Source: Neomegalonema sp. (GTDB taxonomy: Bacteria > Pseudomonadota > Alphaproteobacteria > Rhodobacterales > Rhodobacteraceae). Taken from it: a stretch of 64,000 bases of DNA. The position numbers and the translations under genes were made by a program. The notes under the pieces are model-generated. The model ran no database searches. It had not been told where the DNA came from and worked only from the letters and a program-made list of their open reading frames with translations. Location: the NCBI GenBank assembly GCA_022760435.1, contig JALEFY010000008.1:1-64000 (forward strand), written 5' to 3'. Shown here one piece after another: positions 42,401 through 50,658 of the stretch. Position 1 is the first letter of the stretch. Each line of letters starts with the position of its first letter.

Positions 42401-45203
42401 TCGATGAGCGCAGCGCGATTTGCCAGGCGCGGGTCTCGCCCGGCTCCAGTTGCTGGGCAATCCCGGTCACCGGCGTCGCCTCGATCTCGCTGAGCGAAAT
42501 CCAGCGCACCGAATGCAAGGGCGGCGCCGAATTGGCAACGACGATCGCGGCTTCTTGCGGCTCATCGACCATGCCATTGCCGTCATTATCGAGGTGATCG
42601 GCATCAAAGGGCAGGATCTCGAAATTCTCGGGGACCGAGAGCGTCAGCCAATCCAGATACCCGGCCGCCGCGCCCTTGTTTTGCAGCTCCAGCCGCGCGT
42701 TGATGATCTCGCCGCCCTCATAGAAAAGAGCGCCATCCGAGCGGCGCGGGCGGTCACCAAAATCGAGCCCGATCTGCACCAACGGGCTGCGGAAGGTCAT
42801 CGACGCCGGCACCGCCCGTGTCGGGCTGAGCAATCGTGGGTCGATACCATAGGTGACCTCGAAGGCCGTGAAGACGGTGTCCGCATCCGCCGCCGCCAGC
42901 TCCAGCCCTGTTTGCGCAGGCTCTGCCGTATTTCTCGTCGGGCGCACCGGCCCACTGACCGCCCCGCCGCCGCGCCAATGGGTCAGACGCGCATCGGCAA
43001 TGGCGCGCACCCTTCCGACAAAGGATTTGCTGCCGCGAAAGTCCTCCAGCGTCCACAGCACCTGCCCCGTGCTGCCAACACGCGGCGAGAGGATGTTTTG
43101 AGCCTCCACCTCGCCGTCAATCTGCTCGGCATCCTCATAGAGCAACTGCTCAGGCAGGGTCTGGGTAATCGAAAGATCGGTGATCAGCGCATCTGCGATC
43201 CCGAACCATTGCGCGGCGACCTCGAGATAGACCTCTTCTCCGACATCCAGCGGCTGCTCGGGCGCAATCGGCTCGCCCGACAGCGACAAAACGCGCTGTT
43301 CGATGAAATACCCGACCGCCTGGGTTCCGGCCTCGACCCGCGCAATGGGCTCGGCCCCGCTCTTGCCATCCGAGAACCGGCCCATCGCTTCAAACACGGC
43401 ATCAACCGCCAGCGAGCCGGTCATGTCGGCGACAGTGAGATCGAAGTTTCGGGTCAGGGAGCGGCCCGGCAGCAGATCCGAGCCAATCCGGCAAAGATAC
43501 TCGGCCGCATCCTCGGCAGCGACGGTGCCCAATTGTGCGGGCGCGCAGTTGCGCGGCGCCCGGCGCGCCCAGCCATCGCCGAGGATCAAGCGCAGTCGCG
43601 GCTCCCTCGCAGCCTCATCCCCGAAATTGAGCAAATCGACGGAGAATTGCGCCACGGCGCCTTGCCCGGCGACAAGCGGTTCGCCGACGCTGCTCAGGCC
43701 CATCTCCAACTCGGCACTGCGATGCTCGAACCGGGTGACGATCGGCAGGCTGCTGAGACTTTTGCCGCAGCCATCGCGAAAATCGAGTGTCGAGGAAATG
43801 ACGCTATCGGACAGGACCCCCGGCGCGACCCGGCGGATCCTGAAGCTCAATTGCAGCGCTTGATCATCATCGAGAGCGGCAAGGCTTTGCTCAGACGCGC
43901 CAGTGAATCGGAAGCGCGGCTGGATCGGGTTGGTGGCATCGAGCGCGACATAGCGAATGGTTGAACCCGGCGCAAACACCTCCGGGCGCCAGGTCGGATC
44001 GATCTCAAAACCGGTGGGGACAGCAACGCGCAATTCGGGCGAGAAGAGCGGCACCCCCTGATTGCGAATACCGACCCTGACTTCGGCGAGATCTCCGGGG
44101 AGGTCCTCCCCTTCCACCCCGTGCACCGATTGCTCGATCTCCAGATCGCTGCTGGCAAACTCGGTGATCAGCTCGGCCCTCGCGGCATCACTGGGCGGAG
44201 CGGAGAAAGTCGACAGGCTGAGCGGATGGAGGGCGTTGCAGCCCCAGGAGGTCGCAAGCCGCGTCTCCCGGCTCTGGCAGCTCGGCCCGACGGTCTCGCG
44301 CAGCAGCAAGGTCCGCCGCCCCTGCTCTACGAGATTGGAGACGGGGACAATCTCGGAAGGCTCCCCTTGCGCGCTGTCCGAATGCAAACGCAGCGCTGTA
44401 CCGGCACCATCATCGAGCTGCACGCGCACCTGACGCGCAATTGCATCGCCGATATTCTCGAGCGAGAGCCGCCATTCAACCTCATCGCCCGGTGCCGCCG
44501 ACACCGCCCGGCTGTAATTGCCCCCACGGGTCAGGTTGCGCCCATGGAGCTGCGCGATCACGTCGGGGCGGTCGATGGGGATCTCGATACGGGCTTGCTC
44601 CGCGCGGGCCTGGCTGCCGCAACCATCGAGCGCGCTGGCATCGAGGATAAAGCGGGCCTCGCTCTGCGCATCGCCAAATTGTTCGCCGAACTGGCCCTGC
44701 CAACGCAGTAAGACACTGTCAAAGGGCGTGCCAGCCGCGCCGAGCCGTGCGAGAGGCGGGATCTCGGCCGCGGTCCAGACCAGCGGATTCGCCGCGGTAC
44801 CAACCCCGAGCGGCGCTCCGGCCGGGTGCCAGGTCGCCCCGTCATCGGTGCTCAACTCAAAGGCGTTGGAGACAAAGCTGTAGAGATCGGCGCCCAACGG
44901 CGGGATCAGCTCGACCTGCGCATTGCCAAGCGCGATGCCGCTATCATTGCGCAGCTCGATCACCTGATAGCCCGAGGCGCACAGGTCAACTGGCTCGGTC
45001 GACAGCATGCCAATGCGCAAGGCCCTGCCCCGCTCATCGCCCAGAAGGCATTGATCGGCCTGCTGTGCATGCACAAGGCTCGCTGGAACGAGCGTAAAGG
45101 CGAGGACAAGAAGCGCCAACGCTTGCAGCAGGGTCAGCCTGCGATGCTGCGCCGATCCGCAGATGCCTCGCGCGTGCCCTGATCGCCCCGTCATCCCTCG
45201 CAC
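39420..45203 (-). CDS. Giant secreted protein with DUF11-type repeats and calcium-binding-like loops
   Basis: 1927 residues from GTG 45203, which has GAGG eight bases upstream; ATG 45194 and the frame to 45392 are alternatives. A signal peptide (LLQALALLVLAFTLVPASL) ends VHAQQ. The rest is a chain of immunoglobulin-like modules of the DUF11/conserved-repeat type, with strands such as ARFELQLENIGDA-like segments, VEWRLSLENIGDAIARQV and YSLRLR at the C-terminus. Four Asp-rich loops look like calcium sites: LDNDGNGMVDE, LNRDDDGLLRPRE, IDRDGDGRLGNEE and LDRDCDGDLGDE. There is no visible membrane anchor or sorting signal. It may be an outer-surface or periplasmic structural protein, or an adhesin; role unknown. 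It is a single-gene unit. Confidence 0.85.
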   Translation of the reverse strand: MRGMTGRSGHARGICGSAQHRRLTLLQALALLVLAFTLVPASLVHAQQADQCLLGDERGRALRIGMLSTEPVDLCASGYQVIELRNDSGIALGNAQVELIPPLGADLYSFVSNAFELSTDDGATWHPAGAPLGVGTAANPLVWTAAEIPPLARLGAAGTPFDSVLLRWQGQFGEQFGDAQSEARFILDASALDGCGSQARAEQARIEIPIDRPDVIAQLHGRNLTRGGNYSRAVSAAPGDEVEWRLSLENIGDAIARQVRVQLDDGAGTALRLHSDSAQGEPSEIVPVSNLVEQGRRTLLLRETVGPSCQSRETRLATSWGCNALHPLSLSTFSAPPSDAARAELITEFASSDLEIEQSVHGVEGEDLPGDLAEVRVGIRNQGVPLFSPELRVAVPTGFEIDPTWRPEVFAPGSTIRYVALDATNPIQPRFRFTGASEQSLAALDDDQALQLSFRIRRVAPGVLSDSVISSTLDFRDGCGKSLSSLPIVTRFEHRSAELEMGLSSVGEPLVAGQGAVAQFSVDLLNFGDEAAREPRLRLILGDGWARRAPRNCAPAQLGTVAAEDAAEYLCRIGSDLLPGRSLTRNFDLTVADMTGSLAVDAVFEAMGRFSDGKSGAEPIARVEAGTQAVGYFIEQRVLSLSGEPIAPEQPLDVGEEVYLEVAAQWFGIADALITDLSITQTLPEQLLYEDAEQIDGEVEAQNILSPRVGSTGQVLWTLEDFRGSKSFVGRVRAIADARLTHWRGGGAVSGPVRPTRNTAEPAQTGLELAAADADTVFTAFEVTYGIDPRLLSPTRAVPASMTFRSPLVQIGLDFGDRPRRSDGALFYEGGEIINARLELQNKGAAAGYLDWLTLSVPENFEILPFDADHLDNDGNGMVDEPQEAAIVVANSAPPLHSVRWISLSEIEATPVTGIAQQLEPGETRAWQIALRSSKSTPPDFPGEIRLDGQFGARPFAQKGAIDRELASVAFPIRTPPLTGFLVVSATSYGEDLSTTLVHEEQIEHRLSVRFPPGSLNDVAIRIALPPALQDNALVGYRVGRALTCNGGGDPVLEASEAAGGQSLTWRMGDCVANLAGGANDRVAILDFTSRVVDADPYQDAPTRDAWRRPQVKAELSAAEFAQPVALGQTELSIRGPLLRAQARLERAKDEAPNARSATNAQDEPAIGDAGDPLRGALVVENVGDIATSEFIAAFGEPLRAGIDCAALIWGGQRGARSGEDGLHLAPMPICGEVLRHAGRSVAPGEALSLPFTARLLDDAPMDREIALPVLLMASGPQATPVRVGTRSLNLRTAAPSMPVAQMTLAGGRSGAGAALPLVTIGDDAFVRARFAFPEGTAQVRLGLRYRFRSPADPSLFVRGRAIDVMGASLTRDGAAFLSSLNPSGINAAANGRQIEARSAVLVSLGGSVPKIAVADSAATRPPAADDVSKSSGVSAMSSVLGDGWSLATIDLGTLSSPKAAQSPRSGAVTYELAVAIADVPAARAGRLLEVQPIAFVDGRAYPGEIQALARVAEPYLEIGVLNRDDDGLLRPRERFEAEAKICNRGSSPAFGLQIGVRLPKGIRLASAGEAPVLVRDTDTGAVPGLLSAPVAGKVDALTSSALSAQMLGGALAPLECVLLKLPLEVRGAAAAIDAQTNALIASIERYTSRGGAGRQGRIYGGESTSLELQREVLGLSLLSPRGADAVLELQPGERGLARLRLDGAMLAEPVRLNFQTLGAPDVPLSLFIDRDGDGRLGNEEAAAPQGLTLSPGQTIDLLAAVRLSSNVPVGGTQGVVLRVQGLSDRGQVLTSQRELVLRRALDRSGLMQARRFIALDRDCDGDLGDERLQDALFEPNKAAASGECVIMQLRFENVGAASVEQVVVADQTPPRTSVVEHSARFVGTPHGLVADKIDLPSGEDRAIRFHFVGSLAPNLRGQVEYSLRLR

Positions 45204-45228
45204 CGCGCCAGCCTCGTTTATTATCTTG

Positions 45229-45258
45229 GATTGTTGTTCGTTAGATTGTTGTTCGTTG
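45229..45258. repeat. 15-bp tandem duplication upstream of the giant gene
   Basis: GATTGTTGTTCGTTA at 45229-45243 is followed by the same unit with one change at 45244-45258. It lies about 26 bp upstream of the chosen GTG start, in the leader or promoter. Confidence 0.9.
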
Positions 45259-45448
45259 GATCGTGTTTCGCACGGGTCGCAGAATTGCTCTGGATCGGGG
45301 CAATCCGGGAAGACAGAGAGCCCCAAGCGCCCGAGCATCCTTCTGCCAGACGATGCGTTAACCTTATAGTGGAAATTGCCGTCTCTTGCCATTCACGGTT
45401 TGACAATCAGGGCGGCTTTTTCGTGGCAGCAGGACCGGTAGGCGCGCG

Positions 45449-45471
45449 AAAATGTCCAGCAAAGCGGACAT
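45449..45471 (-). terminator. Terminator after mltG
   Basis: On the minus strand ATGTCC and GGACAT (45466-45471 with 45452-45457) pair across a short loop with two further GC pairs, followed by TTTT. It lies 14 bp past the mltG stop. Confidence 0.65.
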
Positions 45472-45484
45472 CTTCATGATCGAC

Positions 45485-46507
45485 TTAATTGCCGCCCGCA
45501 TTGCGTTGCTGCTTCTCGCATCTTCTCAGATTGGCGACATGGCGCAGGTGTTCACGCCCGGTCTTTGAGAAGACATGCCCCTGGCTGCAATCGGTGACGA
45601 AGAAGAAATAGTCGCTCGTCGGCGGATTAAGCACCGCAGCCAGCGAGGCGCGGCCAGGATTGGCGATCGGCGTCGGAGGCAACCCATCGATGTGATAGGT
45701 GTTGTGCTCGGTCGGCGTGTCCCGGTCCTTCTTCGATATCGGGCGGCCCAGGGGCAGCCCATTGACGGGGTGATCGCCCAAGGTGATCCCGTAAACGATG
45801 GTCGGGTCCGTTTGCAGCTTCATGCCCTTGTTGAGCCGGTTATAGAACACCGATGCGACCAGGCCGCGCTCCATCTTGTACCCGGTTTCCTTCTCGACGA
45901 TCGAGGCCAGGATGAGCGCTTCTTGCTTGGTCTTGATCGGAAGATCCTGGTTTCGCGTCTCCCAAAGACCGTCGATGATCTCGTTCTGCGCGGTCTGCAT
46001 CCGCTCGATCAGCGCCGCACGGGTATCGCCGCGATGGACGAAATAAGTATCGGGGGCGAGGCTTCCCTCCGCCGGAACGCTCTCGATCTCGCCGGTGAGG
46101 ATCTCATTGGCCTCCAGCAGATCCACGACCTGATGGGCGGTATAGCCTTCGGGAACGGTGATGCGGTGCTGAACCGCGCGCCCTTCGGTGATCAGCCCCA
46201 GCACATCATTCATCGATGCGGAGGCCGGGACGACGAACTCTCCCGCTTTGAGCGCACTGGACAGGCCCTTGCGCCGCGCATTCGCCGAGAACAGCCAGGC
46301 GCTTGAGATTACCCCGTTCTTTTCGAGCGTGTTGGCGATGCTGGAGAGCCCGGCGCCTTGCGGCACGGTGATCACTCGCTCAGCGCCCAGCGGACCGGGC
46401 TCGTGGAAGCGCTGCTGAAGGACGCCCAGCCAGAAATTGAGACCGATCATCACGACGATGGCGATCGTAAACAGGCTCGACCAGAACGATACCGAGCGTG
46501 AGCGCAT
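45485..46507 (-). CDS. mltG: Endolytic murein transglycosylase MltG
   Basis: 340 residues from ATG 46507 with GGAGG close upstream. MltG cleaves nascent glycan strands in the inner membrane and sets their length. One membrane helix (about 7-30), a LysM-like domain (VITVPQGAGLSSIANTLEKN; ITVPEGYTAHQVVDLL) and the catalytic domain with Glu in LILASIVEKETGY, then ASVFYNRLNKGMKLQTDPT and NTYHIDGLPPTPIANPG. It ends the fab gene cluster, as in many alphaproteobacteria. Confidence 0.95.
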   Translation of the reverse strand: MRSRSVSFWSSLFTIAIVVMIGLNFWLGVLQQRFHEPGPLGAERVITVPQGAGLSSIANTLEKNGVISSAWLFSANARRKGLSSALKAGEFVVPASASMNDVLGLITEGRAVQHRITVPEGYTAHQVVDLLEANEILTGEIESVPAEGSLAPDTYFVHRGDTRAALIERMQTAQNEIIDGLWETRNQDLPIKTKQEALILASIVEKETGYKMERGLVASVFYNRLNKGMKLQTDPTIVYGITLGDHPVNGLPLGRPISKKDRDTPTEHNTYHIDGLPPTPIANPGRASLAAVLNPPTSDYFFFVTDCSQGHVFSKTGREHLRHVANLRRCEKQQRNAGGN

Positions 46508-46643
46508 GCAAGCCTCCATTTGCTCTTGCCGCGTTAATTTCTCCCGCGGTCAGGCGCCATTGGCGCCCTTTCCTCCTCGCTTGTTGCCCCGTCAAACCGT
46601 TAACGGCAAGGACGAGGCAACGTTTGCGCCCGGCTTTCGGCGC

Positions 46644-47906
46644 TTATTGTGGCAGGCCAAGGACAAGAGAGGCATTGGTGCCACCAAAGCCGAAGGAATT
46701 GCTCAGTGCGACCTTGATGTCACGCTTCACTGGCGCACCTGGGGCCAGATCAATCGCGGTTTCAACCGACGGGTTCTCCAGGTTGATCGTCGGCGGCGCG
46801 ACCTGATCGCGCAAGGCGAGCGCGCAGAAGGCAGCCTCGACGGCTCCGGCCGCCCCGAGCAAGTGCCCGATCGCCGATTTGGTCGAGGACATGGTGACGC
46901 TCGAGCCATGAGCGCCGAGCAGACGTTCGATCGCCTTGAGTTCGATCTCATCGCCCATCGGGGTCGAGGTGCCATGCGCGTTCACATAGTCGATATCGGC
47001 GGGGGTGAGCCCGGCATTCTTCAACGCGGCACTCATCGAGCGGAAACCGCCATCGCCATCGGGGGCCGGCGAGGTGATGTGATAGGCATCGCCCGACAGG
47101 CCATAGCCCAGAACCTCGGCATAGATCTTGGCGCCGCGCGCCTTGGCGTGCTCGTATTCCTCCAGCACCAGAACCCCGGCACCCTCGCCCATCACAAAGC
47201 CGTCGCGGTCCTTGTCATAGGGGCGCGACGCGCGCTCGGGCGTGTCGTTGAAATGGGTGGAAAGCGCCTTGCAGGCGGCAAAGCCCGCGATCCCGAGGCG
47301 GCAGACCGCCGCTTCCGCGCCGCCCGCGACCATGACATCCGCATCGCCGTGCTGGATGAGGCGCGAAGCATCGCCGACCGCATGAGCGCCGGTCGAACAG
47401 GCGGTGACGACCGCATGGTTCGGTCCCTTGAACCCGTATTTGATCGATACCTGGCCCGAGCACAGGTTGATCAGGCTGCCGGGAATGAAGAAAGGCGACA
47501 CGCGGCGCGGGCCCTTTTCATGCAGGGTCAGCGCGGTTTCCTCGATGTAACGAAGCCCGCCGATCCCGGAACCGATCATCACACCGGTGCGCAAGCGGGC
47601 TTCCTCGTCATCCTCGCCCGGCTTCCAGTTGGCATCATTCAGCGCCTGATCAGCCGCAGCCAGCGCATAGAGGATGAAATCATCATTGCGGCGCAGCTCT
47701 TTGCCATCGACATAGCGCGTGACATCGAACGCATCCTCGCCCTCTTTGGGCACGGTGCACGCAATCTTGCAGGGCAGGTCCGAGACATCGAAGCCGGTTA
47801 TCGCCTTGGCCCCTGAGCGGCCATCAAGCAAATGACGCCAGGTCGCTTCGACGCCATCTGCCAGGGGGCTGACCATTCCCAGACCAGTGATCACCACACG
47901 CCGCAT
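46644..47906 (-). CDS. fabF: 3-oxoacyl-[acyl-carrier-protein] synthase II
   Basis: 420 residues from ATG 47906 (MRRVVITGLGMVSPL), with GGAG upstream. FabF condenses malonyl-ACP with growing acyl-ACP. The active-site Cys170 is in VVTACSTGAHAVG, and the two His are in VNAHGTSTPMGD and SAIGHLLGAAGAVEA, with Lys in SSTKSAIGH. It lies downstream of acpP but behind a strong terminator, so part of its expression may come from a separate promoter in 47907-48106. Confidence 0.97.
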   Translation of the reverse strand: MRRVVITGLGMVSPLADGVEATWRHLLDGRSGAKAITGFDVSDLPCKIACTVPKEGEDAFDVTRYVDGKELRRNDDFILYALAAADQALNDANWKPGEDDEEARLRTGVMIGSGIGGLRYIEETALTLHEKGPRRVSPFFIPGSLINLCSGQVSIKYGFKGPNHAVVTACSTGAHAVGDASRLIQHGDADVMVAGGAEAAVCRLGIAGFAACKALSTHFNDTPERASRPYDKDRDGFVMGEGAGVLVLEEYEHAKARGAKIYAEVLGYGLSGDAYHITSPAPDGDGGFRSMSAALKNAGLTPADIDYVNAHGTSTPMGDEIELKAIERLLGAHGSSVTMSSTKSAIGHLLGAAGAVEAAFCALALRDQVAPPTINLENPSVETAIDLAPGAPVKRDIKVALSNSFGFGGTNASLVLGLPQ

Positions 47907-48106
47907 GTGCTCCACTCCGTTAACCTGCGTTATTATCATCCTCGCCGCGCGGATGCGAAGCGCCTCAAAGCTCGTCGGTTAGCCAAGCGCTCCAGCAAAG
48001 ACAAGCCCCTTGCGCATATCGAGCGTGAAACACAGCCCACAACCTTGTGAGCCCGCTCGCAGACGAGACCGCTCGGCACTCAGGATTTAAGCGCGCTTGC
48101 GGGTAG

Positions 48107-48142
48107 AAAAAGGGCGCCATTTCCGAACCCGGAAAGGCGCCC
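48107..48142 (-). terminator. Strong rho-independent terminator after acpP
   Basis: On the minus strand a two-part stem, GGGCGCC with GGCGCCC and TTTCC with GGAAA, one bulged base, six-base loop, ends in five T. It is 25 bp after the acpP stop and ahead of fabF; it probably keeps acpP mRNA more abundant than fabF. Confidence 0.85.
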
Positions 48143-48167
48143 CTTCATGGCATCAATGATGCGAAGA

Positions 48168-48404
48168 TCAGGCCGACTTTTCGGTGATGAACTTCACCGC
48201 ATCGCCAACGGTCTGGATTTGCTCTGCCGCATCATCCGGGATTTCCACACCGAATTCTTCCTCGAACGACATGGTCAGTTCGACGGTATCGAGCGAATCT
48301 GCGCCAAGATCGTCGATGAAGCTGGCGGATTCGACCACTTTGGCTTCTTCAACGCCCAGGTGTTCGGCAACGATTTTCTTCACGCGATCAACAACGTCGC
48401 TCAT
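48168..48404 (-). CDS. acpP: Acyl carrier protein
   Basis: 78 residues from ATG 48404 with GAGG six bases upstream. The phosphopantetheine attachment Ser37 is in [15 protein letters not shown]. The protein is acidic and four-helical as usual. ACP carries acyl chains for fatty acid and lipid A synthesis. Gap of 213 bp to fabG allows a separate promoter, which is common for acpP. Confidence 0.98.
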   Translation of the reverse strand: MSDVVDRVKKIVAEHLGVEEAKVVESASFIDDLGADSLDTVELTMSFEEEFGVEIPDDAAEQIQTVGDAVKFITEKSA

Positions 48405-48617
48405 TTCATACCTCATTAAAGTCTTGCCATGATCGGCAGCGGGGTTGGACGAGTGCAGCGCTGGCTGCGGTAACGGGAGCGCCTGGCACAGGCGTCGCCC
48501 CGGATCTTGGGGCGTCTAGCATAGAGAATGACCGGTGCCAAACGCAAAGTCAGAGTCGCTTCGCCAATTCTGAACAGCGCTCACGACTCAAAATCAAGAG
48601 ACAAAAGACGCGGCGCG

Positions 48618-49355
48618 TCAGATCATCGCCATGCCGCCATTTACATGGATGGTCTGGCCGGTGACATAGGCCGCCTCATTGCTCGCCAAAAACAGCGTCG
48701 CTGCCGCGATATCTTCGGGAGTGCCCATGCGCCCGGCCGGGATCTTCTGATTGATCACGGCCTTCTGGTCGTCATTGAGCTTGTCGGTCATGGCGGTGGC
48801 AATGAAACCCGGCGCAACGCAATTGACCGTGATATTGCGGCTGGCCACTTCATAGGCGAGCGACTTGGACATGCCGATGATGCCTGCCTTGGTCGCGGCA
48901 TAATTGCCCTGGCCGGGATTGCCGGTGACGCCCACGATCGAGGTAATGGAGACGATCCGGCCCCAGCGCGCCTTCATCATCCCGCGCAAGGACGCACGGC
49001 TCAGGCGGAAGGCGGCGGTGAGGTTGATGTCGAGCACGCTTTGCCATTCCTCATCGCTCATGCGCATGAAGATATTGTCGCGGGTGACGCCAGCATTGTT
49101 GATGAGGATATCAAGGCTGCCCATCGCCTCGGCGGCCTGTTTAGGCAGAGCATCCACGGCATCGCTGTCAGACAGATTGCAAGGCAGGACATGGGCGCGC
49201 TCGCCCAGGCTGTCTGCGAGCTCCTTCAACGGATCCACACGGGTGCCGGAAAGCGCGACCGTGGCACCGGCTGCGTGCAGGCTCTGCGCGATGGCACCGC
49301 CGATGCCCCCCGAGGCGCCGGTCACGAGCGCGTTCTTGCCGTTCAGATCAAACAT
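48618..49355 (-). CDS. fabG: 3-oxoacyl-[acyl-carrier-protein] reductase
   Basis: 245 residues, AGGAG eight bases before the ATG. A short-chain dehydrogenase: NADPH-binding TGASGGIGGAIA, ILINNAGVTRDN, catalytic Ser in VSITSIVGVTG and the Tyr/Lys of GQGNYAATKAGIIGM, then GFIATAMTDKL. It reduces beta-ketoacyl-ACP. fabD lies 30 bp upstream on the same strand. Confidence 0.97.
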   Translation of the reverse strand: MFDLNGKNALVTGASGGIGGAIAQSLHAAGATVALSGTRVDPLKELADSLGERAHVLPCNLSDSDAVDALPKQAAEAMGSLDILINNAGVTRDNIFMRMSDEEWQSVLDINLTAAFRLSRASLRGMMKARWGRIVSITSIVGVTGNPGQGNYAATKAGIIGMSKSLAYEVASRNITVNCVAPGFIATAMTDKLNDDQKAVINQKIPAGRMGTPEDIAAATLFLASNEAAYVTGQTIHVNGGMAMI

Positions 49356-49385
49356 TCGGACTTCTCCTGATTGTAAAGGGCCGCG

Positions 49386-50318
49386 TCACGCCTGGGCGAG
49401 CGCGCGCACATCCTGCGGGGTGTTGATCGCAACAGCGCTCAAGGACTTGTCGATCCGCTTGGCCAGACCGGTCAGCACCTTGCCAGCGCCGACCTCGACC
49501 AGATCCGAGACGCCTTGCCCGGACATCCACAAAACGCTTTCGCGCCAGCGCACCGAGCCGGTGACCTGCTCGACCAGCAAAGCCTTGATCTGCTTGGGAT
49601 CGGTAACGGCCTGCGCGCGGACATTCGCCACGATGGGGCGGCGCGGCGTTTGGACCTCGACATCGGCCAGCGCCTCTTGCATGCGCTCGGCAGCGGGCTG
49701 CATCAAGGCACAGTGGAAAGGGGCGGAAACCGGCAGCAGCATCGCGCGCTTGGCGCCCTTTTCCTTGGCCAGCGCCACCGCGCGTTCGATCGCGGCCTTG
49801 CTCCCCGAGACGACGACCTGGCCCGGCGCGTTGTCATTGGCCGCGGTGCAGACCTCGCCATCAGCGGCGGCCGCCGCAACCTCTTGCGCGGTTTCCAGAT
49901 CAAGCCCCAACAGCGCCGCCATAGCGCCCTGCCCGACCGGAACCGCTTCTTGCATCGCCCGGCCGCGAATGCGCAGCAGACGCGCCGTGTCCTCGAGCGC
50001 CAGCGCGCCGGTCGCAGCGAGAGCGGAATATTCTCCCAACGAGTGCCCGGCGGCGAAATCGGCAGCGTCGACGAGGTCATATCCTTCGGCCATCAAGGCG
50101 GCTTGCGCGGCAAGCGATACCGCCATCAGCGCCGGCTGGGCGTTCTCGGTCAGGCGCAAGGTCTCTTCCGGCCCCTCCCAGATCAGCGCGCTGAGCTTTT
50201 CGCCCAGCGCCTCATCGACCGCGTCAAAGACCGCTTTTGCCTCGGGATAGGCGTCGGCGAGATCCTTGCCCATGCCGACGGCCTGGCTCCCTTGCCCCGG
50301 AAAAACGATCGCGCGCAT
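49386..50318 (-). CDS. fabD: Malonyl-CoA:ACP transacylase
   Basis: 310 residues from ATG 50318 (MRAIVFPGQGSQAVGMG) with GGGAGGA upstream; the much longer open frame to 50639 is not supported. The nucleophile Ser93 is in AAGHSLGEYSALAA; the His is in PVSAPFHCALMQPA. It loads malonyl groups onto ACP. First gene of the fabD-fabG-acpP-fabF-mltG run; the 340-bp gap to divergent rpsF carries both promoters. Confidence 0.97.
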   Translation of the reverse strand: MRAIVFPGQGSQAVGMGKDLADAYPEAKAVFDAVDEALGEKLSALIWEGPEETLRLTENAQPALMAVSLAAQAALMAEGYDLVDAADFAAGHSLGEYSALAATGALALEDTARLLRIRGRAMQEAVPVGQGAMAALLGLDLETAQEVAAAAADGEVCTAANDNAPGQVVVSGSKAAIERAVALAKEKGAKRAMLLPVSAPFHCALMQPAAERMQEALADVEVQTPRRPIVANVRAQAVTDPKQIKALLVEQVTGSVRWRESVLWMSGQGVSDLVEVGAGKVLTGLAKRIDKSLSAVAINTPQDVRALAQA

Positions 50319-50528
50319 CTGGTCCTCCCACCACGAGATAGATAGTATGAGCAGGTCTCCTCGCGCCGCAAATTGGGACGCCGGACCCGCTTTTATGACT
50401 GACATCAGTGGCGCGGTTTGACCAGAAGCGCCCGCAGAGTCAACGCCCGCCGTTCTTTTCCCGCCCATACCGGCACCGAAGAAGGCCGCGCCCACCCAAG
50501 CATTGTGCCAGAGCAGGAGCATTACGGC

Positions 50529-50557
50529 TTGCACAGGGCTCGGAAAGCCTGCATAAG
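50529..50557 (+). promoter_or_regulatory. Candidate promoter of the rpsF-rpsR-rplI operon
   Basis: TTGCAC (50529-50534) and CATAAG (50552-50557) are 17 bases apart, about 100 bp before rpsF. The leader that follows may fold for autogenous control by S6:S18, as in other bacteria, but the conserved hairpin was not clearly recognised. The rest of 50319-50658 holds no gene. Confidence 0.35.
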
Positions 50558-50658
50558 GCTCGTTCCCCAAATTCCAGTAAGGACCGCCTCTCGAGCACCC
50601 TTGGGGACAATGAATCTGGGTTGCGGCGAAGCGTGTCATCGCAGAAACGGAAGATTAC

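Noticed and set aside
42420-43964. A 514-codon plus-strand frame inside the giant DUF11-type gene
   Set aside because: Antisense shadow. Arg/His/Pro-rich composition without recognisable domains; the minus-strand protein has a coherent repeat structure.
49386-50639. The 417-codon version of FabD
   Set aside because: The extra 107 residues match nothing in the family; the conserved FPGQGSQ start and a strong ribosome-binding site are at 50318.
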